36,193 nt of DNA from Spirochaetota bacterium (GTDB lineage: Bacteria; Spirochaetota; UBA4802; UBA5368), in NCBI GenBank assembly GCA_025457965.1, contig JALOTJ010000019.1, forward strand, positions 1 through 36,193, in the 5' to 3' direction. A program made the position numbers and the translations under genes. Positions 19,995-29,164 of this stretch are shown piece after piece (positions within the stretch are counted from its first letter, which is position 1; each line of letters starts with the position of its first letter). The notes beneath the pieces are model-generated. The model did not search any database, was not told the DNA's origin, and worked only from the letters and a program-made list of their open reading frames with translations.

Positions 19995-21068
19995 TTATTC
20001 TGAGACGGTTTCGACGGCAGGGCCGGTCACCACCCGATACGATCGCCCGTCACAATAGAGAAGGATCCTGAGCACAAGTCCCTCGGGGACAAAGAGGCGC
20101 AACGGCTCGGGCTGCATGATGTTGTTCGCACGCTCGTAGCGCTCCCGCCGCAGATTAAGCTCCCACCGTTCCATGGCGACCAGCAGGTATTCCCCGGCGG
20201 CGACTGCGTGCCTTGAGACGCGGCGGGTCTGCGCGGGACCGGTGTCCGTCCGGCCCGCTTCGATGCCGTTGATTAAGACCTTATAAAAAATCATCCTTCC
20301 GGACGGCAAACCGGGCGTATCGTCGATCGCCTCGACCTCGAGGTTGTGGGCGCCCGGGGTACGATACCTTACGCCCTCGGCATAGCGGTACACGGTCCTG
20401 GCCGTCTCTGCGTCGACGATCTCGGTGCGGCTCCCGTCCGAAACTGAGAGCATGCGCGGGTCGTGGCTGTCGAGGAAACGCGGCTTTCCGGTCAGTAGAA
20501 TCGCGATCCGTATTTCGCCGATCACACAGCGAAGTTCCGGGCCCGAGCGTTCCAGGAGCACCGGTCGTGCTCGATACAGGGTGAAATCGAGCACCCCCTT
20601 TCGCTGCAGCAACTTCTCAGCATTAAAATCCGCCGAATAGAGAATGCCCTCATCAGTATCACCGTCTCCGTACAGGGCATAGAGCGTCTTCCCCGACCCG
20701 CGAAGACGCCATGGCGTAGAATCGAACCGTCCGAGGGCCAGCTCGAGCGGCCCGGTGTCACCCCGCATCCATCTTCCGGCGATGGTTTTACCGTCTTCCA
20801 CGCGCAGATAAAACAGTATTCCGTCCTCCTCGATAAACCGTTCGACGCCCGGTCCGATCGGAAGGGCCACGATTCCTTCACGGTCCGCCGAATGGAGCGC
20901 ACCGCCCGGAAGCAGCACATATGAAATGTCCGACCCGAACGCGCCCCGGTCCGTTGAAGCGCGCGCGGACGTCAAATGGCCGTTCCATGCGATTATGGCA
21001 AATGTCAGATGGAGGATGATCGATGTGATGAGGAGTTTGTACCTAGAGCTTCTCAAGGATGTCCACAA
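19995..21068 (-). CDS. Hypothetical exported/membrane-anchored protein
   Basis: N-terminal TM (YKLLITSIILHLTFAIIAW) and a soluble beta-rich-looking domain. TTG-initiated ORF overlaps the end of the upstream decarboxylase gene; start uncertain. Confidence 0.65.
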   Translation of the reverse strand: MWTSLRSSRYKLLITSIILHLTFAIIAWNGHLTSARASTDRGAFGSDISYVLLPGGALHSADREGIVALPIGPGVERFIEEDGILFYLRVEDGKTIAGRWMRGDTGPLELALGRFDSTPWRLRGSGKTLYALYGDGDTDEGILYSADFNAEKLLQRKGVLDFTLYRARPVLLERSGPELRCVIGEIRIAILLTGKPRFLDSHDPRMLSVSDGSRTEIVDAETARTVYRYAEGVRYRTPGAHNLEVEAIDDTPGLPSGRMIFYKVLINGIEAGRTDTGPAQTRRVSRHAVAAGEYLLVAMERWELNLRRERYERANNIMQPEPLRLFVPEGLVLRILLYCDGRSYRVVTGPAVETVSE

Positions 21069-22758
21069 ACTCCGATTGATATATCCTGGCGCCCAGAGCG
21101 CTCTGCTCGTCCACGATCTCTTTCAATATCTCGGGCGTGGTGAGCGGGTTGATGGTGACGGCCCGGAGCACCACGATCTTCTGCGGACTGTACCGGGTGG
21201 ACTCGATCATGGTACGCGAAACGAAGCTGTTGTCCTCCTGGCGCACGGCGCGGTGCAGTTCGATGGTGAGGTCGTTCAGCGCGTCGTTGATGCGCCGGAG
21301 CTTTTTCAGCAGTTTGATGAGACGGTAGGGATCGGACTCATCGCCGATCTCCAGCATGAGCGCGTCGAGCCTGGCCTGGATCTTTCGGGGAACATAGCGG
21401 TAGTTGAATATGAAAATATCGGGAACGTTCATCGGCTCGAAATCGGGATGCCGCGTAACGATATCCCTGAGCGTTTCGGTTATATCGAAGGCGTGGTCGA
21501 AAAGTATGCGGAAACCCTCCTTGCCGAATATTTTAAAGGTGACCCAGGGTTTCAGGCACGAAAACGGGCGCGACCCCTCCACGGTGAAGCGCCCCTGGTC
21601 GACCGAGTCCGGCCGGATGATGTAATTTGACGTATGCTTGATGTAATTGAGGGCGGTCTCGTTCCTGAAAAGGATCATTCCCATGGAGAGCGGGGAATAC
21701 ATGAGCTTGTGGGCGTCGAAGGTCACGGAGTCGGCCTGGTCTATCCCCCGGAAAAGATGGCGGTACTTGTCGACGATGAGCAGCGCCCCGCCCCAGGCCG
21801 CATCCACGTGGAAAAAGGTGTCGTTTTCGTCCGCGATGCGCCGGAGCTCGACGAGATCGTCGATATTTCCGGTTTCGGTAGTGCCGGCGATTCCGATGAT
21901 CGCGATGATCTTTGTCTTCTCGTCGGAGCGTTCGTTCTGCTCCCTGATCTGCGCGCACACCTGGCGCATCCGATCTATGTCGATCCGGTTTTCGGTATCC
22001 ACGGGAATCTTGATGACATTGTGGTTTCCTATGCCGAGTATGCGCGCGATCTTCTCGACGGAATAATGCCCGCGGGCAGACACCAGCACGACCGCCCGCC
22101 TGCAGTTGTAGTAACGGTATGCCTCGTAGAGGCCCGCCTTGCGGATTCCGGGGAAGCGCCCGCTCGCCGGAAACGCCTTGTTGCGCGCGACCATGAGCGC
22201 GGTCAGGTTCGCCATGGTGCCGTCGAGGGTCACGTTGCCGAGCGCTATCCGATGGTTCTGCACGTGCGTGCGGTAGAAGTTCTGGGAGCGGTCGAAGATG
22301 AGCCGGTGTATCCAAGCGATGAGTTCGCGCTCCAGGAAGGTGGAGGCCTTGGCGGTCTCTATCTTCACCTGGTTCTGGTTGAGCGCCGCAATGATCATCT
22401 CGAGGAGGATCATGAAATAGGGGATTGCGCTGGTCATGTGGCCGATATAGTACGGGTTGCCCACCTTGACCGAATGGGCGATGACCTTGGACTTGATCTC
22501 GCCGAGGATGTCTTTTAGAAGGCTGGGGTGGCGGGGGATTTCCATCACGGAGAATATCTTCGCGAGCTCCGGAAGGGATATTTCGCTGTGTATGCCTCCC
22601 TTCGCCTTGAAAAAGTTGTGGATTAGATCGAGGAGCTCCTGACCGAATTCGAGGAACTTGTCGGGATTATCCGGCATTATGAACAGCTTGCGCAGATGTT
22701 CGAGGTCGGCCCGAACCTCTGACGTTCGTTTTTCCTCAACCGTGTCGAAGAGCTTCAT
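21043..22758 (-). CDS. panP: PLP-dependent decarboxylase, PanP-like (putative aspartate 1-decarboxylase)
   Basis: YYIGHMTSAIPYFMILLEMIIAALNQNQVKIETAKASTFLERELIAWIHRL...GTTETGNIDDL...FFHVDAAWGGALLIVDKYRHLFRGIDQADSVTFDAHKLMYSPLSMGM...SFVSRT...INPLTTPEIL resembles Vibrio PanP as remembered. The decarboxylase family is certain; substrate is inferred. Confidence 0.8.
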   Translation of the reverse strand: MKLFDTVEEKRTSEVRADLEHLRKLFIMPDNPDKFLEFGQELLDLIHNFFKAKGGIHSEISLPELAKIFSVMEIPRHPSLLKDILGEIKSKVIAHSVKVGNPYYIGHMTSAIPYFMILLEMIIAALNQNQVKIETAKASTFLERELIAWIHRLIFDRSQNFYRTHVQNHRIALGNVTLDGTMANLTALMVARNKAFPASGRFPGIRKAGLYEAYRYYNCRRAVVLVSARGHYSVEKIARILGIGNHNVIKIPVDTENRIDIDRMRQVCAQIREQNERSDEKTKIIAIIGIAGTTETGNIDDLVELRRIADENDTFFHVDAAWGGALLIVDKYRHLFRGIDQADSVTFDAHKLMYSPLSMGMILFRNETALNYIKHTSNYIIRPDSVDQGRFTVEGSRPFSCLKPWVTFKIFGKEGFRILFDHAFDITETLRDIVTRHPDFEPMNVPDIFIFNYRYVPRKIQARLDALMLEIGDESDPYRLIKLLKKLRRINDALNDLTIELHRAVRQEDNSFVSRTMIESTRYSPQKIVVLRAVTINPLTTPEILKEIVDEQSALGARIYQSEFVDILEKL

Positions 22759-22851
22759 GGTGTCCGGACGCCTGCCATAGAGTTAGGAAAAGGCACCGGC
22801 CCTTCCGCGGCGCGGCCCCTCCCCATCACATGAATGATAATCCTATTTTGC

Positions 22852-22872
22852 AAGTACTTTTACTTAATTATA
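22852..22872 (-). promoter_or_regulatory. Putative panP -10 element abutting an AAGTA-N4-TACTT dyad
   Basis: On the minus strand TATAAT (22867-22872) is followed one base later by AAGTAAAAGTACTT (22852-22865), 94 bp upstream of the panP start codon. Confidence 0.5.
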
Positions 22873-23081
22873 GCCATTGAACGACCATGATGCCCGAAGT
22901 TTTAAAATTTGCCGCGTATCCGTAAATATGCCCCCTCAACAATACTGGAAAGAAATGTATCTGTTTGCATGGATTTTTCCAAAAATTACAGGGAGATGCA
23001 CCCTTTTGACCGTACGTGCGGTGTTTATAAAACCAGGGATTGTACTACGGGCGTAAAAACCTTTATCGTGATAAAAAACAA

Positions 23082-23099
23082 TTGACAAGTAGTTTACTT
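23082..23099 (+). promoter_or_regulatory. Putative -35 element overlapping an AAGTA-N3-TACTT dyad upstream of the ArsR-family gene
   Basis: TTGACA (23082-23087) overlaps AAGTAGTTTACTT (23087-23099). The -10 is unclear. Confidence 0.5.
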
Positions 23100-23151
23100 T
23101 TTTATTGTGTAATGGAATACTTAAACGACGGAAGGTGCGGGAAATACAATC

Positions 23152-23445
23152 ATGCTTTTTTCGGATGAACAGGTAAACTACACCAGCGAGATACTCAAAT
23201 CGATCGCACATCCCATCAGGCTCAAGATCCTGTGCTTTCTTATGGAAGGGGAAAAGACGGTGGGCGAGATCGAAAAAGAGTTCGGCTCGTCGATCTCAAA
23301 CATCTCCCAGCACCTGACGGTCCTCAGGAAGATCCACATGGTCAATCGCCGCAAAGAGGCCAATTTCATGTTTTACTCGGTGAAAGACCCCAAAATAGCC
23401 GAGCTTCTGGGCACACTCAAACAACTCTACTGCACCGGGCATTAA
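23152..23445 (+). CDS. ArsR/SmtB-family winged-helix regulator, BigR/SqrR-like
   Basis: ILKSIAHPIRLKILCFLMEGEKTVGEIEKEFGSSISNISQHLTVLRKIHMVNRRKEANFMFYSVKDPKIAELLGTLKQLYC. The two Cys positions match those recalled for BigR/SqrR persulfide sensors. Confidence 0.88.
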   Translation: MLFSDEQVNYTSEILKSIAHPIRLKILCFLMEGEKTVGEIEKEFGSSISNISQHLTVLRKIHMVNRRKEANFMFYSVKDPKIAELLGTLKQLYCTGH

Positions 23446-23460
23446 ACCCCGGGTTACTCC

Positions 23461-24276
23461 TCAATACACCTTCAGGATCCTGCGCGTATTGAAAAACCGG
23501 TCCTCTTTGCGCATGTAACAGAAAGCGTGTATGTACGTTTTATTCCCGTTTTGCACGACCTCCTTGGGGAGGATGCGCCGGGTTGTGACGCGGCCGCTTT
23601 CGTCCATATAGCGGATCTTGACCACATCGCCGAGGTAGATATCGTTGTTGAGGTTGAGCCGTCGTTTTTCCTTTCGAGTCAACTGCGGCTGCATCGCATC
23701 GCCGTGAAGCCGCGTGAGGTCGCCGAAGGTCCATTCCCCGGGAACGTCGTGGAAACGAACCACCTTCCGAAAAACCTCCATGCACGAGCAGGCGTCGGCG
23801 AGCGCGCGGTGATGGACGGTGCTTTCGATGTCGAGGTTCGCGCAGAGCGTGTCGAGACGGTAATTCGGCATGTTGACGAAGGTCTTCCGCGAGAGGCGTA
23901 CCGTATCATAGGCGCGAAGGCGCGGAACGCTCAGCTCGCTCCGCTTGAAAGCAACTTCGAGAAAGGTAAGGTCGAAATGCGGGTTTTGTATTACCAGCGT
24001 CGCATCGCCCATAAACTCGGTAAGTGCGGGCAGCATCTCGCCGATGCGCGGGGCTCCGTGCACCATTTCGTTGGTTATGCCGTGGATTTCGATGGCGCGC
24101 TCGGGTATCTCCTGTTCCGGATCGATCAGCGTGGAAAAGGTGGCGAGCGTCTCGTCGAGCGTAAAGCGCACCATCCCGATTTCCACGATGCGATCCAGCG
24201 CGGGATTCACGCCGGTAGTCTCGAAGTCCAGCGCGCAGAAAACCGCATCGCCGAGCCTCGTGTATTCATTGACCAT
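23461..24276 (-). CDS. DnaQ-like 3'-5' exonuclease with C-terminal WYL-like domain
   Basis: DEDD motifs FCALDFETTGVNPALDRIVEIG, NPHFDLTFL, HHRALADA; C-terminus DVVKIRYMDESGRVTTRRILPKEVVQNGNKTYIHAFCYMRKEDRFFNTRRILKV fits a WYL core. Confidence 0.85.
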   Translation of the reverse strand: MVNEYTRLGDAVFCALDFETTGVNPALDRIVEIGMVRFTLDETLATFSTLIDPEQEIPERAIEIHGITNEMVHGAPRIGEMLPALTEFMGDATLVIQNPHFDLTFLEVAFKRSELSVPRLRAYDTVRLSRKTFVNMPNYRLDTLCANLDIESTVHHRALADACSCMEVFRKVVRFHDVPGEWTFGDLTRLHGDAMQPQLTRKEKRRLNLNNDIYLGDVVKIRYMDESGRVTTRRILPKEVVQNGNKTYIHAFCYMRKEDRFFNTRRILKVY

Positions 24277-24351
24277 AAAGAACGGATTCCTTTCAAGGCG
24301 TCATGCCGCTCTCTCCGGGCCGGGAGCGGCGCGGTTTTCCGCCGTCGATTC

Positions 24352-25275
24352 CTAAAACTCTCCGACCAGCCGAACTTCAGGCTCGAGCATGACGCCAAAT
24401 TTAATATACACCGTTTCCCGGATAAATTCAATAAGTTCGCGTATGTCCGCGGACCGTGCGTCGCCGGCGTTGACGATGAAATTGGTGTGCAGGTCCGACA
24501 CCATCGCCCCGCCGATTCGGTGAGACTTGAGCCCCGCATCGTTCACCAGCTTCCACGACGAGTGCCCCTGCGGGTTCTTGAAAACCGACCCGGCAGATGG
24601 ATACTCGAGAGGGTGTTTTTTCGCGCGTTCCTCGAGCAGTTCGCGTATCCTGTTACGCACGGCCTCGCCGTCTTCCGCATGGCGCAGCCTGAACCAGCCC
24701 GCGGTGACGATGGCGCCCTCTTCCACATCCAGGTGCCGGTAGCGCGCCATGGAGGGAGTGATGTCCTGCAGCCTCAGCTCTCCGGCCCGGTCCACGTATT
24801 CGATCCGGTACAGGATATCCACGAAATTGCCGTCGACCGTCCCCGCGTTCATGATGATGCCGCCGCCGATACAGCCCGGTATGCCGGCAAGGAATTCCAT
24901 CCCCGAAAGGCCCTTTTCCGCGCAGATGGATACGAAGTCCTCTTTGCGGACGGAAGCCGGTACATAGACCACATCATCCTCGATGGCAGGTCCCGAGGTG
25001 TTGAAAGCGTCCGCGGAAACACATACCGTAATGCCGCGGATGCCCCGGTCGCCCACCAGCAAATTGGATCCTCCCCCGATTACCGTGCGCGGAAGTCCGG
25101 ATTCGGCGCATATGCGCACGATCTCCCCCAGGGATTCAACGCCGCAGGGAACGACCAGCACATCGGCGGGGCCGCCGGTCTTGAAGGTGGTATGCCTGGA
25201 AAGCGGTTCGTCGGTCTTCACCGCGCCCAGCCCCCGGAGGCGCCGGACAACGTCCTGTGGAACGGTGACGTTCAT
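24352..25275 (-). CDS. murB: UDP-N-acetylmuramate dehydrogenase
   Basis: TTFKTGGPADVLVVP...TVIGGGSNLLVGDRGIRGITV...GIPGCIGGGIIMNAGT...PSAGSVFKNPQGHSSWKLVNDAGLKSHRIGGAMVSDLHTNFIVN. Start set at MNVTVP. Confidence 0.96.
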   Translation of the reverse strand: MNVTVPQDVVRRLRGLGAVKTDEPLSRHTTFKTGGPADVLVVPCGVESLGEIVRICAESGLPRTVIGGGSNLLVGDRGIRGITVCVSADAFNTSGPAIEDDVVYVPASVRKEDFVSICAEKGLSGMEFLAGIPGCIGGGIIMNAGTVDGNFVDILYRIEYVDRAGELRLQDITPSMARYRHLDVEEGAIVTAGWFRLRHAEDGEAVRNRIRELLEERAKKHPLEYPSAGSVFKNPQGHSSWKLVNDAGLKSHRIGGAMVSDLHTNFIVNAGDARSADIRELIEFIRETVYIKFGVMLEPEVRLVGEF

Positions 25276-25416
25276 ACCGGGACACAATCGTCAAATGCCG
25301 AGGTTTTGTCAAAGAGAAAAGCGGTTGCGCTTTTTTATTTACAAATTAGGCTATACTGCCATAGTAAAGTCTGTCGATAATGACACTGAGGCGCCGGGAA
25401 AGCAGGGACGTTATTT

Positions 25417-25986
25417 ATGAAATGGCCCAAAGCGGCCAGGAAGGAAAATTTGATCCGCAAGGCGAAAAAGACACCCGTACCCGATCTTACCGAGTTCACC
25501 GACGACGAAGGCAAAAAGTGGATACAGACATCCACGGAAGACCTGTTCTCGGTAAAGGAGCTCAACGAGGTCCTTTCGTCCATCGAGAAGGACAAGGACT
25601 CCGGGGAGATCGTGCTGGCCAGGATCGATTTCCGGCGCGTCAACAAGGAATACTACGAGACCGTCAAGGAGCTCCAGGCGACGCTGAAAAAACGCAACGA
25701 AATACTGAAAAAACTCATCATCGAATCGAAAACTGTAATTGACAGAAAGAACCGCAAGCTCAAAGAACTCATTGAGTACATCAAGAAACTGCACGTACTC
25801 CTGTCGTATTACAAGCTGCGGCCCGAAGACTTCGAGAAGATCGATTTCAGCGTTCAGGTTCACGCGCCGCAGCCGGCCGCCGGGGCGCCCCGCGAAGAAG
25901 AACCGGTCGCGGTGGTCGAATACACCCTGGTCAAGGAGATGCTGCTGGATGACTCCGGCGAGGAGGCAGAACCCGTTAACCGCTGA
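25417..25986 (+). CDS. Hypothetical coiled-coil/charged protein
   Basis: Good coding ORF with Lys/Glu-rich helical region (VKELQATLKKRNEILKKLIIESKTVIDRKNRKLKELIEYIKKLHVLL); precedes cysS. Confidence 0.7.
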   Translation: MKWPKAARKENLIRKAKKTPVPDLTEFTDDEGKKWIQTSTEDLFSVKELNEVLSSIEKDKDSGEIVLARIDFRRVNKEYYETVKELQATLKKRNEILKKLIIESKTVIDRKNRKLKELIEYIKKLHVLLSYYKLRPEDFEKIDFSVQVHAPQPAAGAPREEEPVAVVEYTLVKEMLLDDSGEEAEPVNR

Positions 25987-26054
25987 CCCCCCCGCCGCCC
26001 GTGCCGGCCGCTACCGGCAACGCACATTCGCGACATTACCAACTGGAGGATACC

Positions 26055-27482
26055 GTGGCACTGCGACTCTATAACACTCTTTCCGGAATGGCCGAGGAGT
26101 TCGTGCCGGGCGGCCTGAGGAAGGACTCCATCTCCGACTACCCTCCCGCGAGCATCTATTCCTGCGGGCCGACCGTATACGGCTATGCCCATATCGGCAA
26201 CTTCCGCACCTTCGCCTTCAACGACCTTCTGCGACGGTACCTTAAGTTCCGGGGCTACCGCGTCGACCACGCGATGAACATCACCGACGTCGACGACAAA
26301 ACGATCGCCGGGGCGGCGCGTGAGGGTGTCAGCCTCTCCGAGTACACCGGGCGATACACCTCCATCTTCTTCGAGGACCTGTCGACGCTGAACATCGAGC
26401 CGGTGGAGCACAATCCGCGTGCCACCGAATCGATCGACGCCATGATCGACATCATCTCCCGTCTGGACGAAAAGGGCATCGTTTACGGGAAGGACGGCTC
26501 GCTTTATTTCAGCATAGCGAAGTTCGAAACGTACGGCAGGCTCTCGCGCCTCGACACGCGCGAGGTAAAGAGCGGCCTGCGCTACGACACCGACGAGTAC
26601 GCCAAGGACGACGCACGCGACTTCGCGCTGTGGAAGGCGCCTAAGGAGGGAGAGCCGTACTGGGACACGCCCTTCGGCAGAGGCCGGCCCGGCTGGCACA
26701 TCGAATGCTCGGCCATGGTGCGCCGAATCTTCGGCGGCACCATCGACATACACACCGGCGGCGTCGACCTCATCTTCCCGCATCATGAAAACGAGATCGC
26801 CCAGAGCGAAGCCGCCTACGGCGAACAGTTTGTGCGCCGGTGGATACACGTGGAGCACCTGCTGGTCGAGGGCTCCAAGATGTCCAAGTCGCTCGGCAAT
26901 TTCTATACGCTCCGCGACCTCCTAGAAAAAGGCCATTCGCCGCGGGCGATCCGCTACCTGCTGGTTTCGGCGCATTACCGCAAGCAGTTAAATTTCACCT
27001 TCGAGGGACTTGCCCAGGCGGAAAGCGCGCTCGCGCGCATCGATAACTTCCTGCTGCGCCTCGACGGCGTCACCGCCGGGGACGGCGGCAACGACGGGCT
27101 TGCCGGCCTGATCGACGGATTCATCGAGCGCTTCACCGCCGATATGGATGATGACCTCAACATCTCCGGGGCGCTGGGCCGTCTCTTCGAATTTATTCAC
27201 GAGACGAACGCACTCATCGACCGCGGAGCGCTCCCAAAGGCAGACGCGCAGCGCGTGCTCGTTGCGCTGCGGAGGGTCGACAGCGTGCTCGGCGTCATTT
27301 TCTTCAGTGCGGCAGTGGACGACGTCGACGAAGAGCGTATACAGCGTCTGATCAAGGAGCGGCGCGATTCAAAGAAGGCGAAGAACTTCGCCCGGGCGGA
27401 TGAGATCCGCGCGACGCTGGAGTCCGAGGGCATTATCCTCGAGGACACGAAGGACGGAACGCGGTGGAAACGAAAGAGATAA
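26055..27482 (+). CDS. cysS: Cysteinyl-tRNA synthetase
   Basis: YSCGPTVYGYAHIGNFRTF (HIGH-type), HTGGVDLIFPHHENEIAQSEA, KMSKSLGNF. GGAGG precedes a GTG start at 26055. Confidence 0.97.
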   Translation: MALRLYNTLSGMAEEFVPGGLRKDSISDYPPASIYSCGPTVYGYAHIGNFRTFAFNDLLRRYLKFRGYRVDHAMNITDVDDKTIAGAAREGVSLSEYTGRYTSIFFEDLSTLNIEPVEHNPRATESIDAMIDIISRLDEKGIVYGKDGSLYFSIAKFETYGRLSRLDTREVKSGLRYDTDEYAKDDARDFALWKAPKEGEPYWDTPFGRGRPGWHIECSAMVRRIFGGTIDIHTGGVDLIFPHHENEIAQSEAAYGEQFVRRWIHVEHLLVEGSKMSKSLGNFYTLRDLLEKGHSPRAIRYLLVSAHYRKQLNFTFEGLAQAESALARIDNFLLRLDGVTAGDGGNDGLAGLIDGFIERFTADMDDDLNISGALGRLFEFIHETNALIDRGALPKADAQRVLVALRRVDSVLGVIFFSAAVDDVDEERIQRLIKERRDSKKAKNFARADEIRATLESEGIILEDTKDGTRWKRKR

Positions 27483-28201
27483 TCGGCCGCAACCCGGTAC
27501 TTGAATACCTGCGGGCCCTCGAAGAGCGCCACGGCGGTGAACTTTTCATCTCCAGGAGCGCTCACGGCAAGATAATCGACGTGATCGTCCGCGAGGCGAA
27601 ACAGCGCAATGTCAAGATAAGCTATTGCGACAAAGATGTTCTCGCGAAGGTCGATTCATCGTCGCGCCACCAGGGAGTCATGCTGCGCCTGGCGGCCCGC
27701 ACCAGGCTGCCGCGCGAGGAGGACTTTCTGGAAGAGGTCGCCGCCGCCTCGGGCGTCATCGTGGCGCTGGACCGGCTTTCGGACCCGCACAACGTGGGTT
27801 CCATAATCCGCAGCGCCGAGGCGCTCGGCGCCTCGGGCGTGGCGCTCTCGAAGGCGCACTCCACCGAGGTGACACCCGTAGTGGTGAAGGCCTCCGCCGG
27901 CGCCACGGCCCACCTGCCGATACTCACCGTGTCGAACGTGGCGCAGTTTCTGGAAAGGGCGAAGGCGCGCGGCTTCTGGATCATCGGGGCCTCGGGCGAG
28001 GGCCAGTCGTCCCCGGAAGCGATTGCCGACGTTCGCCCGGCAGTCCTGGTGATAGGAAGCGAGGGAGAGGGCATGCGGCGCCTCACCGAACACAAGTGCG
28101 ATTACATGGTAAGGATTCCGCTGCGGGGAAACATCGAATCGCTGAACGCATCGGTGGCGGCGGGAATCATCCTGTACGAGCTGTTGAAACAAAGCCGTTA
28201 A
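27464..28201 (+). CDS. rlmB: 23S rRNA (guanosine-2'-O-)-methyltransferase, SpoU/TrmH family
   Basis: IIGRNPVLEYLRA; LDRLSDPHNVGSIIRSAEALGASGVALSK; LVIGSEGEGMRRLTEHKCDYMVRIPLRGNIESLNASVAAGIILYE. Confidence 0.93.
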   Translation: METKEIIGRNPVLEYLRALEERHGGELFISRSAHGKIIDVIVREAKQRNVKISYCDKDVLAKVDSSSRHQGVMLRLAARTRLPREEDFLEEVAAASGVIVALDRLSDPHNVGSIIRSAEALGASGVALSKAHSTEVTPVVVKASAGATAHLPILTVSNVAQFLERAKARGFWIIGASGEGQSSPEAIADVRPAVLVIGSEGEGMRRLTEHKCDYMVRIPLRGNIESLNASVAAGIILYELLKQSR

Positions 28202-28227
28202 ATCACCGCTTTTTTCTATCTGACCGC

Positions 28228-28276
28228 TTGCCGCTGCTTCTTTTACACAGTATATTTTAATAATTTATAAAATACT
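28228..28276 (+). promoter_or_regulatory. Predicted sod promoter with overlapping inverted repeat
   Basis: TTGCCG (28228-28233), 17-bp spacer, TATATT (28251-28256); overlapping AGTATATTTTA...TATAAAATACT (28249-28276). Confidence 0.5.
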
Positions 28277-28293
28277 AATCATGGAGGATCACC

Positions 28294-28956
28294 ATGAACC
28301 AGCACCTGCTTCCTGAACTCCCCTACGACTACACGGCACTCGAGCCCCATATAGACGCGAAAACAATGGAAATACACCATGGTAAACATCACGCGGCCTA
28401 CGTACAGAAACTCAATGCCGCGGTGGAAAAGCACCCGGCGCTTGCGGGACTTCCCGTTGAAACCCTGCTCTCCAACCTGGCAAGCCTGCCGGAGGACGTC
28501 CGCGACGAGGTTCGTAACAACGGCGGCGGGCACTACAACCATAGCCTGTTCTGGAAACTGTTGAATGGACATGGCAGGGCGGCGCCCGGGGGAGACCTTG
28601 CGGCTGCCATCATCGCCCGTTTCGGTTCGATGGATGCCTTTCGAAATGAATTCGCCGCCGCGGCGGCGAAGCGTTTCGGCTCCGGCTGGGTTTGGCTCTC
28701 GCTGAACGCGCTGGGCGAGCTCGTCGTTCATTCAACGGCCAACCAGGACAGCCCCATCGTGGATAATCTCGTTCCGGTAATCGGACTGGACGTATGGGAG
28801 CACGCCTATTATCTGAAATACCAGAACCGACGTTCCGATTACGTCAACGCCTTCTGGCAGGTGCTTGACTGGAGGCGGGCCGAAGAAAACTACCGGCTGG
28901 CGCTGACCGGTCTAGACCGCTGCATTCCCTCGGCGGTGGTCCGCAAAGTCTCATAA
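28294..28956 (+). CDS. Superoxide dismutase (Fe/Mn family)
   Basis: [43 protein letters not shown]...[14 protein letters not shown]...FGSGWVWL...[28 protein letters not shown]. Confidence 0.97.
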   Translation: MNQHLLPELPYDYTALEPHIDAKTMEIHHGKHHAAYVQKLNAAVEKHPALAGLPVETLLSNLASLPEDVRDEVRNNGGGHYNHSLFWKLLNGHGRAAPGGDLAAAIIARFGSMDAFRNEFAAAAAKRFGSGWVWLSLNALGELVVHSTANQDSPIVDNLVPVIGLDVWEHAYYLKYQNRRSDYVNAFWQVLDWRRAEENYRLALTGLDRCIPSAVVRKVS

Positions 28957-29164
28957 TACGGGCCCAACGAACCGGCGTTCGCCTCGATCGACGCGAACGC
29001 GATCTGCCGCGCGTGCGAACCGGCGGGCATGCTCCGGCGGTTATTTTATTTAACCGGTTCGTATTTTTCGCTTGTTAAAAATAAATTCATGTCCTGCACT
29101 TGAGGACGGGCGCGGACGGGCTCTGTCGTCCTTCAATGACGCGTTTCGAAGATCGGAGGTCCTC

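Noticed and set aside
22936-23211. 91-aa minus-strand ORF in the panP/arsR intergenic region
   Set aside because: No RBS, overlaps the regulator start and promoter, sequence not protein-like.
23527-25380. 617-aa plus-strand ORF opposite dnaQ-like and murB
   Set aside because: Antisense to two strongly recognisable genes; composition (Arg/His/Val-rich, no motifs) is typical of GC-driven spurious ORFs.
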